Positions 53,156-61,873 of a stretch of DNA of 64,000 nt are shown here, piece after piece. Each line of letters opens with the position of its first letter. Position 1 is the first letter of the stretch. The DNA is from Bacilli bacterium (lineage in GTDB: Bacteria > Bacillota_I > Bacilli_A > RF39 > UBA660). The stretch is from contig JAFWMN010000003.1 in assembly GCA_017513865.1 (NCBI GenBank), positions 1 through 64,000 on the forward strand, written 5' to 3'. Below the pieces are notes generated by a model that was not told the DNA's origin, ran no database searches, and worked only from the letters and a program-made list of their open reading frames with translations. The translations under genes were made by a program, and so were the position numbers.

Positions 53156-53875
53156 ATGAAAAAACCAATTATCGGCATGATTTGTCCAAGAAACATAGAC
53201 ATAAATAGCCCATTTAAAAACTATACAAAATTTGTAAATACTTATGGAAAAAGAATAATGGAAGCGGGCGGAATACCCATTGGAATAATATTTCCTGATG
53301 GTTTTAAAGAAGAACAAGTAGAAATGTGTGATGGATTTCTATTTCAAGGTGGAAGCATAATAGAAAGTAGTCAAATTAGTACGATTCATTACGCGATAAT
53401 TAAAGATAAACCAATTTTCGGGATATGTTTAGGTATGCAAACAATGGCCGGCTATAACTGGCTATATAAAAAACTAAATGGAAATTTAACATATCAAAAA
53501 ATTGAAAAAAACTTTAAGCCAGAAGATGAAGAATATTTTTTAAAGAAAAAAGAAGGTCATGATAAATTAAATCCGTTTTATTTAAGTAAAATAGAAAGCT
53601 CTAAACACTGTGTTATTTTCGATAAAGAAAGTAATTTATATAAAATATACGGAGAAAATAGTTATTTTCCTTCAATCCATAATTTTATAGTAAAAGAAGA
53701 TATTTTTAATAATAGTCATTTATTTAAAGTTACTGGAAAAAGTCCTGATGGTGTGATCGAAGCTATAGAAGGGATAAAATCAGATAATTTTATAGTTGGT
53801 GTCCAATTTCATCCAGAGCTTGAAGATAAGGATTTACCAATATTTAAAACCTTTATAAAAAAATGTCAAAAATAG
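53156..53875 (+). CDS. Class I glutamine amidotransferase-like gamma-glutamyl hydrolase (peptidase C26)
   Basis: The 239-residue protein has the C26 layout: IGMICPRN at the start, QGGS, the nucleophile elbow FGICLGMQ with Cys91, and the His-Glu pair in VGVQFHPELED. Relatives hydrolyse gamma-glutamyl amides such as gamma-Glu-GABA. The lineage also includes amidotransferases that pair with Mur ligases (GatD with MurT), but this protein is longer and of C26 type. Its neighbours are a divergent Mur ligase and a second MraY, which hints at an envelope substrate. The substrate is unknown. Confidence 0.83.
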   Translation: MKKPIIGMICPRNIDINSPFKNYTKFVNTYGKRIMEAGGIPIGIIFPDGFKEEQVEMCDGFLFQGGSIIESSQISTIHYAIIKDKPIFGICLGMQTMAGYNWLYKKLNGNLTYQKIEKNFKPEDEEYFLKKKEGHDKLNPFYLSKIESSKHCVIFDKESNLYKIYGENSYFPSIHNFIVKEDIFNNSHLFKVTGKSPDGVIEAIEGIKSDNFIVGVQFHPELEDKDLPIFKTFIKKCQK

Positions 53876-53932
53876 ATTAAAAAAATATACATTTTTTATA
53901 CAATACAATAAACTTAGAAACATATAATTTCA

Positions 53933-53961
53933 TTGACAAAACAAGTATAACGTGATATTTT
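53933..53961 (+). promoter_or_regulatory. Promoter of the divergent Mur ligase operon
   Basis: TTGACA (53933-53938), a 17-base spacer and TATTTT (53956-53961) with TGA as extension. Confidence 0.7.
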
Positions 53962-54006
53962 TAAAAAGGAAAATCCATTATAAAAAAAGAATTATTTGGA
54001 GGAATT

Positions 54007-55419
54007 ATGAATAAAATAACATTTAAAGAATTAACAGATGTATGTAAAATTATAAAAACCCAAAACATCAGTGATGAAGACGAATTTGACTACCTTAGAG
54101 TAATTGGTCTAAGTGCAAAATATGAAGAAAAAGCCAAAAATCCATTGTATTTTTTATCATACACAAAAGAAGAAGAAAAAGGTCATGGATGGTATATCAA
54201 TAATTTTGATTTGCGCCCTTATTTCAATAATATATGTAGTGAACACCCTAAATACACATATATCATCGAACCAAGTATGGAAAAAGATGCAAATAAAGAT
54301 ACAAAATATATCATAGTTGAAAATATTAATACAACCATAGATAAAATATATGAATATATTTTAAATAGAAGTAAAGCAAAAGTTATTGCCTTTACAGGAA
54401 GTGTTGGAAAAACAACTGCTGTTGGACTTTTAGAAAAAGCTTTAAAAGAAAAATATAACGTTTTAAGAGTTTATAGTAAACGAATCACACCAATAAATTT
54501 AAAAGCTAATATTATTAATTTTTTAGAAAAAAATATTGATTATGTAATTTTAGAAAATTCTCTTTACTATCATGACCATGTTAAGATTTTAAGTACGCTT
54601 TTAAAACCCGAAATAGTCTCAATGCTAAATATAAAATCATCTCATTTGGGCGTAGAAAAACTAAACAGTGTTGATGACATATGTATTTATAAAGCTGATA
54701 TAATGCGAAATGCTAAATATGCCTATTTAAATAATAATGATAGTTATTTGAAAAACATTACCTTAGATAAAGGAATAGTTAAATATAAAGGAAAAGAATT
54801 ATTTGAAAATAAAAACTTACAAATAAATTATGTTAATAATAAAGAACTTCAAGTAGTTGATAATTGCTTTTTAATAAATAACAATATAAAAGTAGAGCCA
54901 TTTATTTTAAGTGCCTTAGCTGGAATACAATATTTAACTTGTTATAAAATAGCCAAAAAACTAGGACTTACAAACGAGCAAATTAAAAAAGGTTTGGAAA
55001 ATTACATGCCCGTAGAAAATAGATTAAATAAGAAAAAAGCCTTTGGTAAAGAAATTATTTTTGATGGTGATGTTACCACATATGAAAGAATGAATGAAAT
55101 TGCTGACACATTATATTCAAAAAAGTATTTAGTGTTAAGAAAAGTTGGTTCTGCTGAAAATACTTTTAGAATTAAAAACATCGTAGATTTCTTTAGTAAA
55201 TTCGAAAAAGTATTTATATTTGATGATATTGATTATTTAGATGAACTAAAAAAAGAAAAAAACGTTGTTATTGTAAGCAGCAATGATTTTATAAAAGATT
55301 TAGATGGCCAAATTATTTATCATTATAGTGGTTATTATAGAGTATGGGATGAATTTAAAGAAGAAAATTTAAATATTTATGATAGAGAAAAGTATAAAAT
55401 AATAAAGGAGAACGATTAA
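54007..55419 (+). CDS. Divergent Mur ligase family protein
   Basis: The 470-residue protein has the Mur ligase middle domain with a clear ATP-binding loop FTGSVGKTTAVG (about residues 125-136), LENSLYYHD, LNIKSSHLG and a C-terminal domain with YMPVENRLN and DGDVTTYERM. Its N-terminal domain (residues 1-110) differs from the MurE/MurF substrate domain, and it lacks the usual GRLE / DDYAHNP pair in that form. It is therefore a paralogue of MurF with another substrate, possibly a sugar-nucleotide, peptide or polyglutamate. GGAGG precedes the ATG. The hydrolase gene begins 0 bases after its stop. Confidence 0.8.
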   Translation: MNKITFKELTDVCKIIKTQNISDEDEFDYLRVIGLSAKYEEKAKNPLYFLSYTKEEEKGHGWYINNFDLRPYFNNICSEHPKYTYIIEPSMEKDANKDTKYIIVENINTTIDKIYEYILNRSKAKVIAFTGSVGKTTAVGLLEKALKEKYNVLRVYSKRITPINLKANIINFLEKNIDYVILENSLYYHDHVKILSTLLKPEIVSMLNIKSSHLGVEKLNSVDDICIYKADIMRNAKYAYLNNNDSYLKNITLDKGIVKYKGKELFENKNLQINYVNNKELQVVDNCFLINNNIKVEPFILSALAGIQYLTCYKIAKKLGLTNEQIKKGLENYMPVENRLNKKKAFGKEIIFDGDVTTYERMNEIADTLYSKKYLVLRKVGSAENTFRIKNIVDFFSKFEKVFIFDDIDYLDELKKEKNVVIVSSNDFIKDLDGQIIYHYSGYYRVWDEFKEENLNIYDREKYKIIKEND

Positions 55420-56130
55420 GTGAAAAAAATATTATTATTACATGGATGGAATAATTTAAACTACACAAATCAAACAAACGAAAAAGATGCTTGGCATAAT
55501 CGACAAGAATTTACCGATATGTTAAGTAAAGAATATGAAATATATAAGATAAACTTTCCGGGTTTTTGTGGTGAGAAAGAACCAGATAGACCTTGGGAAT
55601 TATCAGATTTTGCCACATATGTAAAAAAATATTTAGATGACAATAATTTAAAAGTAGATTATATCCTAGGGTATTCTTTTGGTGGAGCTGTTGCCACCGA
55701 ATATAATAGAAAATATGATAATAATCAAAAACTAATACTAATAAGTCCAGCTATCACTAGAAACAGAGAAAAATCAAAAAAATATATAAAAACCCCATCA
55801 TTTTTAAAACCTATAAGAAATTTCTTAAGAGACATATATTTAATTTATGTCGTAAAAAATAAATATATGATTACCGGAACAAGATTTCTAAAAGGAACAT
55901 ATCAAAATATTGTAAGAGTTGAACTTTTAGACAAATTAAAAGAAATAGAACCAAAAAATCTAATCATTATATATGGTGAAGATGATACAATGGTCAATCC
56001 AAAATATGTAATAGACAATATACCAAAAGAATTAAAAGAAAATGTATATACTATTAAAAATGGAGGACATAACATTGCGAAAACTCACCCAAAAGAAATA
56101 ATTGACATATTAAAAGAAAAAATAGGATAA
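55420..56130 (+). CDS. Alpha/beta hydrolase
   Basis: The 236-residue protein shows the serine hydrolase triad elements: LLLHGWNN near the start, GYSFGGAVA with the nucleophile serine, an aspartate in YGEDDTMVNP, and NGGHNIAKTHP with the histidine. It starts at a GTG directly after the Mur ligase stop, with AAAGGAGA as ribosome site, so it shares the ligase transcript. Fold family does not define a substrate. A lipid or ester in the same envelope pathway is plausible. Confidence 0.85.
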   Translation: MKKILLLHGWNNLNYTNQTNEKDAWHNRQEFTDMLSKEYEIYKINFPGFCGEKEPDRPWELSDFATYVKKYLDDNNLKVDYILGYSFGGAVATEYNRKYDNNQKLILISPAITRNREKSKKYIKTPSFLKPIRNFLRDIYLIYVVKNKYMITGTRFLKGTYQNIVRVELLDKLKEIEPKNLIIIYGEDDTMVNPKYVIDNIPKELKENVYTIKNGGHNIAKTHPKEIIDILKEKIG

Positions 56131-56143
56131 TCCTATTTTTTTG
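56119..56143 (+). terminator. Terminator of the ligase-hydrolase operon
   Basis: AATAGG / CCTATT with loop ATAAT and seven T, overlapping the stop codon. Confidence 0.82.
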
Positions 56144-56183
56144 TTAAATTGATGTCTATAGAAACAGTAAATAGTATTTATTA

Positions 56184-56213
56184 TTTACATATTTATTATA
56201 ATTATGATACAAT
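56184..56213 (+). promoter_or_regulatory. Promoter of the second mraY
   Basis: TTTACA (56184-56189), an 18-base spacer and TACAAT (56208-56213) with TGA extension, 26 bases upstream of the start. Confidence 0.7.
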
Positions 56214-56239
56214 TTATATTATGAGAAAGAAGTGATTTG

Positions 56240-57232
56240 ATGCTTACACTGAGTAAGTCTTTATTTGCCTTAGGGCTAGGTTTTATTATATCAGCAATTA
56301 CAGGATTAATATTAATTCCTATTTTACGAAATGTAAATGCTAAACAAACTGTTTCGAAACATATAAATGAAAGACACCAAAAGAAAAATGGAACCCCAAC
56401 TATTGGTGGACTTATATTTATAATACCACCACTAATTACTTTGTTTATTTTATACTTAAGAGGTTCAATAGAGATAAGTTCAAATTTGATATTAATTATA
56501 TTTGTATTCTTAGCTTATGCTTTATTAGGTCTTGCTGATGACTTGTTAAAAATAAAATATACTAATAATAAAGGATTAAAAATAAAAGTAAAACTTGTAT
56601 TTGAAATTTTAATATCAATAATATTCTATTTAATATATGCATCAGGCGGTGGAACATCTGCCTTAGACATAACACTATTTGGCATTCATATAGAATTAGG
56701 CTGGTGTTACCCATTATTCGTATTATTCTTATTAACAGCTACGACTAATGCTGTTAATATCACCGATGGCCTAGATGGCTTATGTGGCGGTTTAAGTGCT
56801 ATGGCTTTACTTGCCTATGGAGTTATTTCATGGGGTAGCATTTATGTAGTAGGTAATCAAGATATAGCAATATTTTTATTTACACTGGTTGGTTCAATAA
56901 TTGGTTTCTTACTTTATAATACCCATCCAGCTAGAGTGTTTATGGGTGATACTGGTTCGCTTGCTTTAGGTAGCGTTCTTGCTACTACAGCTATAATAAC
57001 CCATCATGAATTAACATTAGCTGTGGTTGGCGCTGTATTTGTTATTGAAACTTTATCAAGCATTATTCAATTAGTTGCTATCAGAAAATTTCATAAAAAA
57101 GTATTTTTAAAAGCTCCACTACATCATCATTTTGAGGAACTAGGGTGGGCCGAAACAGATATTGTAAAACTATTTTGGACAGGTGGATTTATTCTTGCCT
57201 TAGTAGCCTTAATCTATGGTGTTTGGATATAA
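56240..57232 (+). CDS. Second MraY-family phospho-MurNAc-pentapeptide transferase
   Basis: The 330-residue protein has the same length and topology as the dcw copy, with LADDLLKIK, NITDGLDGLCGG, FMGDTGSLALG and the intact HHH in APLHHHFEELGW. By motif it is the more canonical MraY of the two. It is a separate transcription unit after the ligase-hydrolase pair, with AAAGAAGTGAT ahead of the ATG. Either it makes lipid I while the dcw copy has a variant role, or it feeds another lipid-linked intermediate. Both readings are open. Confidence 0.92.
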   Translation: MLTLSKSLFALGLGFIISAITGLILIPILRNVNAKQTVSKHINERHQKKNGTPTIGGLIFIIPPLITLFILYLRGSIEISSNLILIIFVFLAYALLGLADDLLKIKYTNNKGLKIKVKLVFEILISIIFYLIYASGGGTSALDITLFGIHIELGWCYPLFVLFLLTATTNAVNITDGLDGLCGGLSAMALLAYGVISWGSIYVVGNQDIAIFLFTLVGSIIGFLLYNTHPARVFMGDTGSLALGSVLATTAIITHHELTLAVVGAVFVIETLSSIIQLVAIRKFHKKVFLKAPLHHHFEELGWAETDIVKLFWTGGFILALVALIYGVWI

Positions 57233-57259
57233 AAAAAGGAAATATTAATTTCCTTTTTA
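57231..57259. terminator. Bidirectional terminator between the second mraY and the symporter gene
   Basis: AAAAAGGAAAT / ATTTCCTTTTT is a perfect inverted repeat with A and T tracts on both sides. Confidence 0.92.
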
Positions 57260-58498
57260 TTTTGATTTATCCTTATGTGTCATCCAATCTGAACCATCAA
57301 CACTTCTTGCAACAAGCATAGCTGCTGATTCGTCACCAACAACATTAAGAACAGTTGCAGGTGGATCAATAACTGTAGCTACCATTGTAAGAAGAGGTAA
57401 AGCAGCCATTGGATAACCTAACATTGAAATGATTAATGATTCTGATATAGTACCACCACCGATTGGAACGGCAGTTATAAGAAGTACTGCTAAAAGTGAT
57501 ACAATAACTATTTGCCAAATAGAAACATTGTTTCCAAATAGGCTAACTAAGAACATTATCTTAAATACACAACCAATAATTGAACCATCTTGGTGTAAAC
57601 TTGTACCTAAACCAACGAATGTTTCTGAAACATCATCAGGAATACCCATTTTTTTAGCAGCATCAATATTTACTGGTAAACTAGCTGCAGATGAACAAGT
57701 AGCTAAAGCTGTAAAAGTAGGTTCAAAAATATTTGACCAGAAGGCTTTAACGGCTTTTGTTCCACCAGCCAAGAATGCATATAAAGTATAGAACACAACA
57801 TAGAATACTAATGCACAAACTGTATAGATAACAAAAGTTCTTAAATATCCTTTAGCAATTTCGCCACCAAATGTTCCAACTAAAGAAGCGAAATAACAAC
57901 CAAGACCAATAGGTGCGTAATACATAATTATGTTAATTAAGTTCATTACTGTTTTATTTGCTGCTTCTAGAACATCAAGAAGTGGTTTTGTTTTTTCTTT
58001 GTCTTTTCTCATCGCAAATCCAAAGATAATCGCAAATACTACGATAGCCACAACATTACCTTTAGAAAGTAATCCGCTGAAGTCATTAACGCTAATTAAT
58101 TGTACAGTGCTTTCTAAAACATTAAGTTTTGGACTAGTTACCTTTTCGCTAGAAAAAGCTTCTCTAATAACTTTAGTGTCTTTTACATCAACTAATTTAA
58201 AAGTTTTTGTAGTCACAATACCAAAGAATATTGCAACAAGTGAAGTAACTAAAGCAACAATTATAATTCTACCAAAAATCTTTCTAAGTCTTTTTGGTGA
58301 ATCCATTTTGGCAATTGTTGTAGAAATTGTTAAGAACAAAAGTGGAACAATTGTCACAAAAAGTAAGTTTAAGAATAAATCACCAAGTGGTTTAACCACG
58401 TTTACGTCTTCTTTAAAGATAAGGCCACAAATTGCGCCAACTATTAAAGCTAAGACAAGTAGAATAGTTACTTTGTAACTTTCCCATATTTTTTTCAT
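57257..58498 (-). CDS. Dicarboxylate/amino acid:cation symporter (DAACS family)
   Basis: DAACS (GltP/SstT) proteins import glutamate, aspartate, serine/threonine or C4-dicarboxylates with sodium or protons. The 413-residue protein has about eight helices and two hairpins. The serine-rich hairpin is ATCSSAASLPVNI, the later gate is LHQDGSIIG, and the second hairpin is GGGTISESLI. A C-terminal DPPATVLNVVGDE carries the family Asp/Asn pair. The substrate cannot be told apart from these motifs. AAGGGAGA precedes the ATG. It faces mraY and is divergent from the Sel1 gene. Confidence 0.9.
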   Translation of the reverse strand: MKKIWESYKVTILLVLALIVGAICGLIFKEDVNVVKPLGDLFLNLLFVTIVPLLFLTISTTIAKMDSPKRLRKIFGRIIIVALVTSLVAIFFGIVTTKTFKLVDVKDTKVIREAFSSEKVTSPKLNVLESTVQLISVNDFSGLLSKGNVVAIVVFAIIFGFAMRKDKEKTKPLLDVLEAANKTVMNLINIIMYYAPIGLGCYFASLVGTFGGEIAKGYLRTFVIYTVCALVFYVVFYTLYAFLAGGTKAVKAFWSNIFEPTFTALATCSSAASLPVNIDAAKKMGIPDDVSETFVGLGTSLHQDGSIIGCVFKIMFLVSLFGNNVSIWQIVIVSLLAVLLITAVPIGGGTISESLIISMLGYPMAALPLLTMVATVIDPPATVLNVVGDESAAMLVARSVDGSDWMTHKDKSK

Positions 58499-58529
58499 AA
58501 AAAATCTCCCTTCACCCTCATTATATTGC

Positions 58530-58609
58530 GTTTTTCGTTAAAATACTAGTATGTGTAGTCCACAAAAAAACGAAAAAGTACCCGCAAAACGCCCAAAATG
58601 TGATATAAT
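58530..58609. promoter_or_regulatory. Divergent promoter region between the symporter and the Sel1 gene
   Basis: A plus-strand extended -10 TGATATAAT (58601-58609) serves the Sel1 gene. A TATAAT on the minus strand near 58520 serves the symporter. Between them, TTTTTCGTT and AACGAAAAA form a nine-base inverted repeat about 30 bases apart, a possible operator. Confidence 0.5.
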
Positions 58610-58625
58610 AAAAAAGGTGAAATTT

Positions 58626-60155
58626 ATGGACACAAAATATTTAAAAATGAATAACAACCAAAGACATTTATCATTAGGTAATTTTTGTAGAATAGTAAAG
58701 GAGTTTTCTTTAAATAAGACATTTGCTAGTCAAACAGAAATCTTTTATGCCATATTTGGTGTTGATGATATAAGCGATTCGACAATAAATAATTATTGTA
58801 TAGGATATCGTTCAATTGGTACGGACTTTAAACAAATATATATAAAAAGAAAAAGTTATCCAAATAAAGAATTTGATGAAACCATGCTAGCTTTAATTTC
58901 AATAATCAAAGGACAAATATATCATGACACAAATCATGAAAGTATCATAAACTTATTAAATGAAGGGATTTTTAAAAGATTATGTTTAGAATTATACAAT
59001 TTAGCCAAAAATGATGAAACGATAAATACAGATTTTACTAAAAACTTAAATAGATTAATTAATGAGAATGATATTTATAGTGCGATATGTGAAATTTTAA
59101 TATATATAGTTTTAGAAAAAAAACAACCAGTGTACATTGAAAAAAATCAAAAAGAATTATTTGAAAGTATTTTAAATAACACAAATATTTCTATGTATGA
59201 ATTAGAAAAATTTTTAAAAGTCCAATTTCAAGATGGAATTAATCATGCTTATTCATTAAAAAAATTAACTAAAGAAAAAAATGCTTATGCAGCATTTGAA
59301 TTAGGTGAAATGGAATATTCAGGAAGAATGATAGGTAAACCTAGATACATAAAAGCCTATGAATATTTTAAAATAGCTGCTGAAAAAAATAATCCCAGAG
59401 CTAATTGGCTAATTGCCAAAATGATACTAGATGGACAAATAGGAAGTAAAACAGAAGAAGAGATAAAAGAAGCTTATGAATATCTAAAAAATGCTGAAGG
59501 ATTGGGAAGTATTGCAGCTATTAATACGATAGGTTTATGTTATCTAAATGGACTAGTTCCAAATGAGCCTAAAGATGTTAAAAAAGCTATAAAATATTTT
59601 GAAAAAGCAGCTGCTAATGATTATGTATATGCGCACAATAATTTAGGAAAAATTTATGAAAAAGAAAAAAATTATAAAAAAGCTTTTGAACATTATAGTT
59701 TCAGTGCTTCTTTAGAAGAGAGCTGGGCTTCGAATAAACTAGGACAATGGTATCAAAAAGGTATATATGTAGAACAAGATATGCAAAAAGCGTATGAATA
59801 CTATAAACAAGCTTTAGATGTTCCTCAAAATATTTTAAATTACTGGGCCTATTTTAATCTTGCAAAATATTTTTACTTAAAAGGTTCATATGAAGCACAT
59901 ATAGAAAAAGATGTAAATAAAGCGATAGAATACTTCGAATATACATTAGATAATATAGATGAATCTTATGAAGAATTAATTTACATATATATTGAAAAAT
60001 ATAAGCAAAATCAAAACGAAGAATATATTAGTACAATTAACAAATATTTAAATATTTTATCACTAAAACCATATTATAAAAAATGTAAAGAAAGAATAAA
60101 AGATAAACTAGAAGAAATTGAAAGAGAAAAACTGATTATTATTAAAAACAATTGA
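58626..60155 (+). CDS. Sel1-repeat (TPR-like) protein
   Basis: The 509-residue protein has a helical N-terminal part (residues 1-215) that I do not recognise, followed by five or six Sel1-type repeats (about 220-470), each with the A-x-x-x-L-G-x-x-Y pattern and KA(Y/F)E(Y/H)Y or KAIKYFEKAA. Sel1 repeats make solenoids that bind other proteins. No signal peptide or membrane helix is seen, so it is probably a cytoplasmic scaffold or a regulator with an N-terminal effector domain. The frame is open to 58551, but the promoter -10 at 58604 and AAGGTGAA support the start at 58626. Confidence 0.82.
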   Translation: MDTKYLKMNNNQRHLSLGNFCRIVKEFSLNKTFASQTEIFYAIFGVDDISDSTINNYCIGYRSIGTDFKQIYIKRKSYPNKEFDETMLALISIIKGQIYHDTNHESIINLLNEGIFKRLCLELYNLAKNDETINTDFTKNLNRLINENDIYSAICEILIYIVLEKKQPVYIEKNQKELFESILNNTNISMYELEKFLKVQFQDGINHAYSLKKLTKEKNAYAAFELGEMEYSGRMIGKPRYIKAYEYFKIAAEKNNPRANWLIAKMILDGQIGSKTEEEIKEAYEYLKNAEGLGSIAAINTIGLCYLNGLVPNEPKDVKKAIKYFEKAAANDYVYAHNNLGKIYEKEKNYKKAFEHYSFSASLEESWASNKLGQWYQKGIYVEQDMQKAYEYYKQALDVPQNILNYWAYFNLAKYFYLKGSYEAHIEKDVNKAIEYFEYTLDNIDESYEELIYIYIEKYKQNQNEEYISTINKYLNILSLKPYYKKCKERIKDKLEEIEREKLIIIKNN

Positions 60156-60180
60156 CACCAATAAGAATAAAATATAAAAT
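60152..60180 (+). promoter_or_regulatory. Promoter of the pseudopilin gene
   Basis: TTGACA (60152-60157), a 17-base spacer and TAAAAT (60175-60180). The -35 overlaps the stop codon of the Sel1 gene. Confidence 0.85.
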
Positions 60181-60197
60181 CTATAGTAGGTGATAGT

Positions 60198-60623
60198 ATG
60201 AAAAAAGGTTTTACCTTAATTGAACTTATGGGGGTTATTATAATATTAGGAATAATTGGCCTTATTGTAACCCCAATTATCCAAGGCTTAATTAAAGAAA
60301 ACTCTGAAACATTATGTTTAGATCAAATAAAAGTGTTTGAAAGAGCGGCAAAAAACTATGTTTCGGCTCATCCTTATGCGGATTATAGTGAAGGAAAAGA
60401 ATTAAGCTTAGAAGATTTAAAAAATGAAGGATATTTAGATGAAGCCCAATTAGAAAATCCCAAAGGCGGAGTTTTCACTGGAACTGTTAAAATAGAGATA
60501 TCTACATCTGAACAATATAAATATACATATCAATTTAACGAAGATGATACAAGATGTGACGGCACAAAAGGCCAAAATCAAAATGTCCAAGAAAACGAAA
60601 GCACAGAAAATGGAGAGGGTTAA
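60198..60623 (+). CDS. Type IV pilin-like/pseudopilin protein
   Basis: The 141-residue protein starts with the prepilin motif MKKGFTLIELMGVI: a short basic leader, the conserved Gly-Phe cleavage point, Glu at +5 and a 20-residue hydrophobic helix. The mature part has two cysteines (ETLCLDQ and TRCDG) and an acidic C-terminal tail. ComGC/ComGG and type II pseudopilins share this N-terminus. No prepilin peptidase, assembly ATPase or platform gene is present in the window, so its machinery must be elsewhere. TAGGTGAT precedes the ATG. Confidence 0.85.
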   Translation: MKKGFTLIELMGVIIILGIIGLIVTPIIQGLIKENSETLCLDQIKVFERAAKNYVSAHPYADYSEGKELSLEDLKNEGYLDEAQLENPKGGVFTGTVKIEISTSEQYKYTYQFNEDDTRCDGTKGQNQNVQENESTENGEG

Positions 60624-60644
60624 TTTACTTTAATCCTTTTTTTT
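60616..60644 (+). terminator. Terminator of the pseudopilin gene
   Basis: GGGTTAA / TTAATCC (one G-T pair) with loop TTTACT and eight T. Confidence 0.82.
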
Positions 60645-60668
60645 GTTAAAATTAATTTGGTGATAAAT

Positions 60669-61388
60669 ATGTTATATAGTTCTATTAATAACCCAAAAAT
60701 AAAGAAATTAAACATGTTAAAACAAAAGAAATTCCGTGATAAAGAAAATATATTCATGGTTGAAGGAGATCACCTTGTAAAAGAAGCTTATAATAATGGC
60801 TTTTTAAAAGAAATATTAATACCCGAAAAAAGTAATTATAAATTAGATGTTGAAATAAACGAAATAAGTGAAAGTGTCATAAAATATTTGACTGAATTAG
60901 AAAATCCAACGGGCATATTTGGTATATGTGAAAAAAAACAAATGAAATTTAAAGAAGGAAAAATTTTAGTTTTAGATGGTGTTCAAGATCCCGGAAACCT
61001 AGGAACTATCATAAGAAGTAGTATAGCTTTTAATATTGACACTATTATTATTAATGATAAATGTGCGGACATTTATAGTTCCAAAGTTATTAGAGCTTCA
61101 CAAGGCATGATTTTTAATGCCAATATCATAAAAGAAGATCTAGGAAAAATCATAAAAAATATCAAAGAAAATCACAAAATTTATGCCACCAAAGTAGATG
61201 GTGGAAAAAAATTAAAAGATATTGAAAAAACCAAAAAATTTGTTATAATAATGGGCAATGAAGGAAATGGTGTCAGTGAAGAACTGGTAAAAATGTCTGA
61301 TGAAAATATATACATTCCCATGAATGAAAAATGTGAAAGTTTAAATGTTGCTGTAGCGACAAGTATAATTTTATATGAATTAAGTTAG
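60669..61388 (+). CDS. SpoU (TrmH) family RNA 2'-O-methyltransferase
   Basis: SPOUT enzymes methylate ribose 2'-OH in rRNA or tRNA. The 239-residue protein has an N-terminal substrate-binding domain (1-90) and the catalytic knot with QDPGNLGTIIRSS, MGNEGNGVSEE and LNVAVATSIILYE, the three classic SpoU motifs. Length and the N-terminal domain fit 23S rRNA enzymes of the RlmB/TsnR type more than tRNA Gm18 enzymes, but the site is not determined. The GTG at 60657 lies before the chosen ATG at 60669, which follows TTTGGTGAT. Confidence 0.92.
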   Translation: MLYSSINNPKIKKLNMLKQKKFRDKENIFMVEGDHLVKEAYNNGFLKEILIPEKSNYKLDVEINEISESVIKYLTELENPTGIFGICEKKQMKFKEGKILVLDGVQDPGNLGTIIRSSIAFNIDTIIINDKCADIYSSKVIRASQGMIFNANIIKEDLGKIIKNIKENHKIYATKVDGGKKLKDIEKTKKFVIIMGNEGNGVSEELVKMSDENIYIPMNEKCESLNVAVATSIILYELS

Positions 61389-61399
61389 GAGATGATTAT

Positions 61400-61873
61400 A
61401 TGCTTTATATAGGTAAATTAGTTAATACCCATGGAATAAAAGGCGAAGTTAAAATCATCTCTGATTTTAAATATAAAGAAATAGTTTTCAAAAAAGGTAA
61501 TAGTGTATATATAGATGACATAAAATATAAAATAAATACCTATAGAAAACATCAAAAATACGATATGATAACTATTGAAGGAATAGATAACATTAATGAT
61601 GCGCTTCCTTTAAAGGGTAAAACTGTCTACATAAATAAAGAAGAATATATATTTCCAGGACCGCTTAATGAAGATTTATATGGAAAAAAAGTGTATGACA
61701 AAGATAAATATATAGGAATTTTAAAAGAAATAATAAAAAATACAAATCAAGAAATACTAGTCATTAAAAATGAAAATAAAGAGTATTTAATCCCTTATGT
61801 TGATGAATTTATAAAAGAAATAAATGAAGATATCCATCTAGATTTAATAAAAGGATTTATCGATGAAGATTGA
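61400..61873 (+). CDS. rimM: 16S rRNA processing protein RimM
   Basis: RimM is a 30S assembly factor acting with uS19. The 157-residue protein has GKLVNTHGIKGEVKI at the N-terminus (RimM domain) and a C-terminal PRC-barrel with EDLYGKKVYDKDK and LIPYVDEFIKE. AGGAGATGAT precedes the ATG. It overlaps trmD by 11 bases and follows the SpoU gene after 11 bases, forming the common rimM-trmD-rplS order. Confidence 0.95.
   Translation: MLYIGKLVNTHGIKGEVKIISDFKYKEIVFKKGNSVYIDDIKYKINTYRKHQKYDMITIEGIDNINDALPLKGKTVYINKEEYIFPGPLNEDLYGKKVYDKDKYIGILKEIIKNTNQEILVIKNENKEYLIPYVDEFIKEINEDIHLDLIKGFIDED

Noticed and set aside
53156-55419. MurT/GatD amidotransferase pair
   Set aside because: The amidase is of C26 type rather than GatD and the ligase is not MurT-like in its zinc and C-terminal parts; the two also have separate promoters.
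57930-58478. 182-codon plus-strand frame opposite the symporter
   Set aside because: The minus strand encodes a clear DAACS transporter; the plus-strand product has transporter-shadow composition and no ribosome site.
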